Source of the DNA: Nitrosomonadales bacterium | Lineage (GTDB): Bacteria; Pseudomonadota; Gammaproteobacteria; Burkholderiales; Nitrosomonadaceae | DNA length: 6,812 nt | Assembly: GCA_004525885.1 (NCBI GenBank) | Contig: SPBV01000097.1 | Location: forward strand, 1 to 6,812 | Reading direction: 5' to 3' | Shown: one piece after another, positions 6,253-6,812 of the stretch | Layout: each line of letters begins with the position of its first letter | How positions within the stretch are numbered: position 1 is the stretch's first letter | Translations under genes and position numbers: made by a program | The notes under the pieces: model-generated | What the model saw: only the letters and a program-made list of their open reading frames with translations | Database searches by the model: none | Told to the model about the DNA's origin: nothing

Positions 6253-6812
6253 CTACTGTATGCTGAACGCGTAAAGTCCACCACTAATAGTTTGCACTAC
6301 CAAACCATTGGGCACATGCTCAGGACGAGAGAGAATCGCACCCCCATCAGTCTCAGATTGAGATACTATAGCGCCATTATTATTCTTGAGGACTGTCACA
6401 TAACCCTGAGAGTCTCCTACCACCACCTGGCCGCCATAAACAAAAGGTGCGGACAATTTATTAATAAAAACTTTCTCGCTATCATCTCCACCCGTAATTT
6501 TTGTTATGTATTTCCCTAAAAAACCACTGCCTCCACCTCGTAAGTCTGGTCTATCGCTCTGCTCCCAATCGTCTTCCTTATTGTTGTCCGTATCCCAGTC
6601 ATATTCTTTCAAGAAATCCAAGTAATTAGACTCATCTTTGGCGCCTTCCTTCTTTACTGTCTTGCCACGACCTCCACTTGGATCAATCCAGCTAAGATTG
6701 GCAAATCTTTTGACTTCTCTTTTAGGTATTTTTTTCTTCCATATGACGGTTCCATTATTTTTATCATAGGCAACTACCGCACCATAATCCTCACTTACAT
6801 AAATATATTTAT
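6253..6812 (-). CDS. bamB: Outer membrane protein assembly factor BamB, C-terminal part (5' end outside window)
   Basis: BamB (YfgL) is the beta-propeller lipoprotein of the BAM complex, which inserts beta-barrel proteins into the outer membrane. The minus-strand frame is open from the right edge to the TAG stop at 6253, giving 185 visible residues; the TTG at 6621 is an internal Leu codon and not a start. The fragment begins KYIYVSEDYGAVVAYDKNNG, a PQQ-like blade strand with the AYD..G.V.W pattern, and ends with the BamB blocks INKLSAPFVYGGQVVVGDSQ, GYVTVL, TDGGAI and NGLVVQTISGGLYAFS. Between WKKKIPK and KLSAP lie about 80 extra residues (about 6472-6720) that are basic, then strongly acidic, then glycine-rich, where BamB normally has a short loop. 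The signal peptide and lipobox are beyond the window. The neighbour der supports the call, since bamB-der is a common pair. A generic PQQ-repeat protein is the alternative, but the C-terminal blocks and context favour BamB. Confidence 0.85.
   Translation of the reverse strand, partial: KYIYVSEDYGAVVAYDKNNGTVIWKKKIPKREVKRFANLSWIDPSGGRGKTVKKEGAKDESNYLDFLKEYDWDTDNNKEDDWEQSDRPDLRGGGSGFLGKYITKITGGDDSEKVFINKLSAPFVYGGQVVVGDSQGYVTVLKNNNGAIVSQSETDGGAILSRPEHVPNGLVVQTISGGLYAFSIQ

Noticed and set aside
6232..6519. Plus-strand ORF of 95 codons opposite bamB
   Set aside because: It overlaps the antisense of the clear BamB C-terminus, and the translated sequence has no recognisable domain.

Overview
The window reads as an ordinary housekeeping segment of a proteobacterial chromosome, most likely a betaproteobacterium of the Nitrosomonas type. 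That placement rests on the wording of the TrpE, Der and PBP4 proteins, on the rpe-gph-trpE and bamB-der gene pairs, and on the fairly AT-rich base composition. It is inferred from memory of the families and was not checked by a search.

Layout from left to right: the 3' part of a plus-strand dacB gene (PBP4-type D-Ala-D-Ala carboxypeptidase/endopeptidase) ends 26 bp from the stop codon of the convergent trpE. On the minus strand, rpe, gph and trpE follow one another in the transcription order rpe -> gph -> trpE. Upstream of rpe a 165-bp intergenic region separates it from the divergent plus-strand apaG. apaG converges on der (double GTPase for 50S ribosome maturation). Upstream of der on the minus strand lies the 3' part of bamB (BAM-complex lipoprotein), which runs off the right edge. 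No intergenic gap exceeds about 165 bp, and no RNA gene, mobile element, CRISPR array or prophage remnant was seen.

Functionally, rpe and gph form a carbon-metabolism pair: pentose-phosphate/Calvin cycle epimerisation and removal of 2-phosphoglycolate. They are followed by trpE, the first committed step of tryptophan synthesis. dacB and bamB concern the cell envelope, and der concerns ribosome assembly. All four complete enzymes with well-known catalytic motifs (TrpE, Gph, Rpe, Der) keep them.

I found no convincing novel system. The observation most worth following is a roughly 80-residue charged insertion in the BamB propeller, at a place where BamB proteins I know have only a short loop. 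Lesser points are a trpE gene not followed by trpG/trpD/trpC, a hairpin plus U-rich tract in the trpE leader with no Trp leader peptide, and a der gene not followed by hfq.
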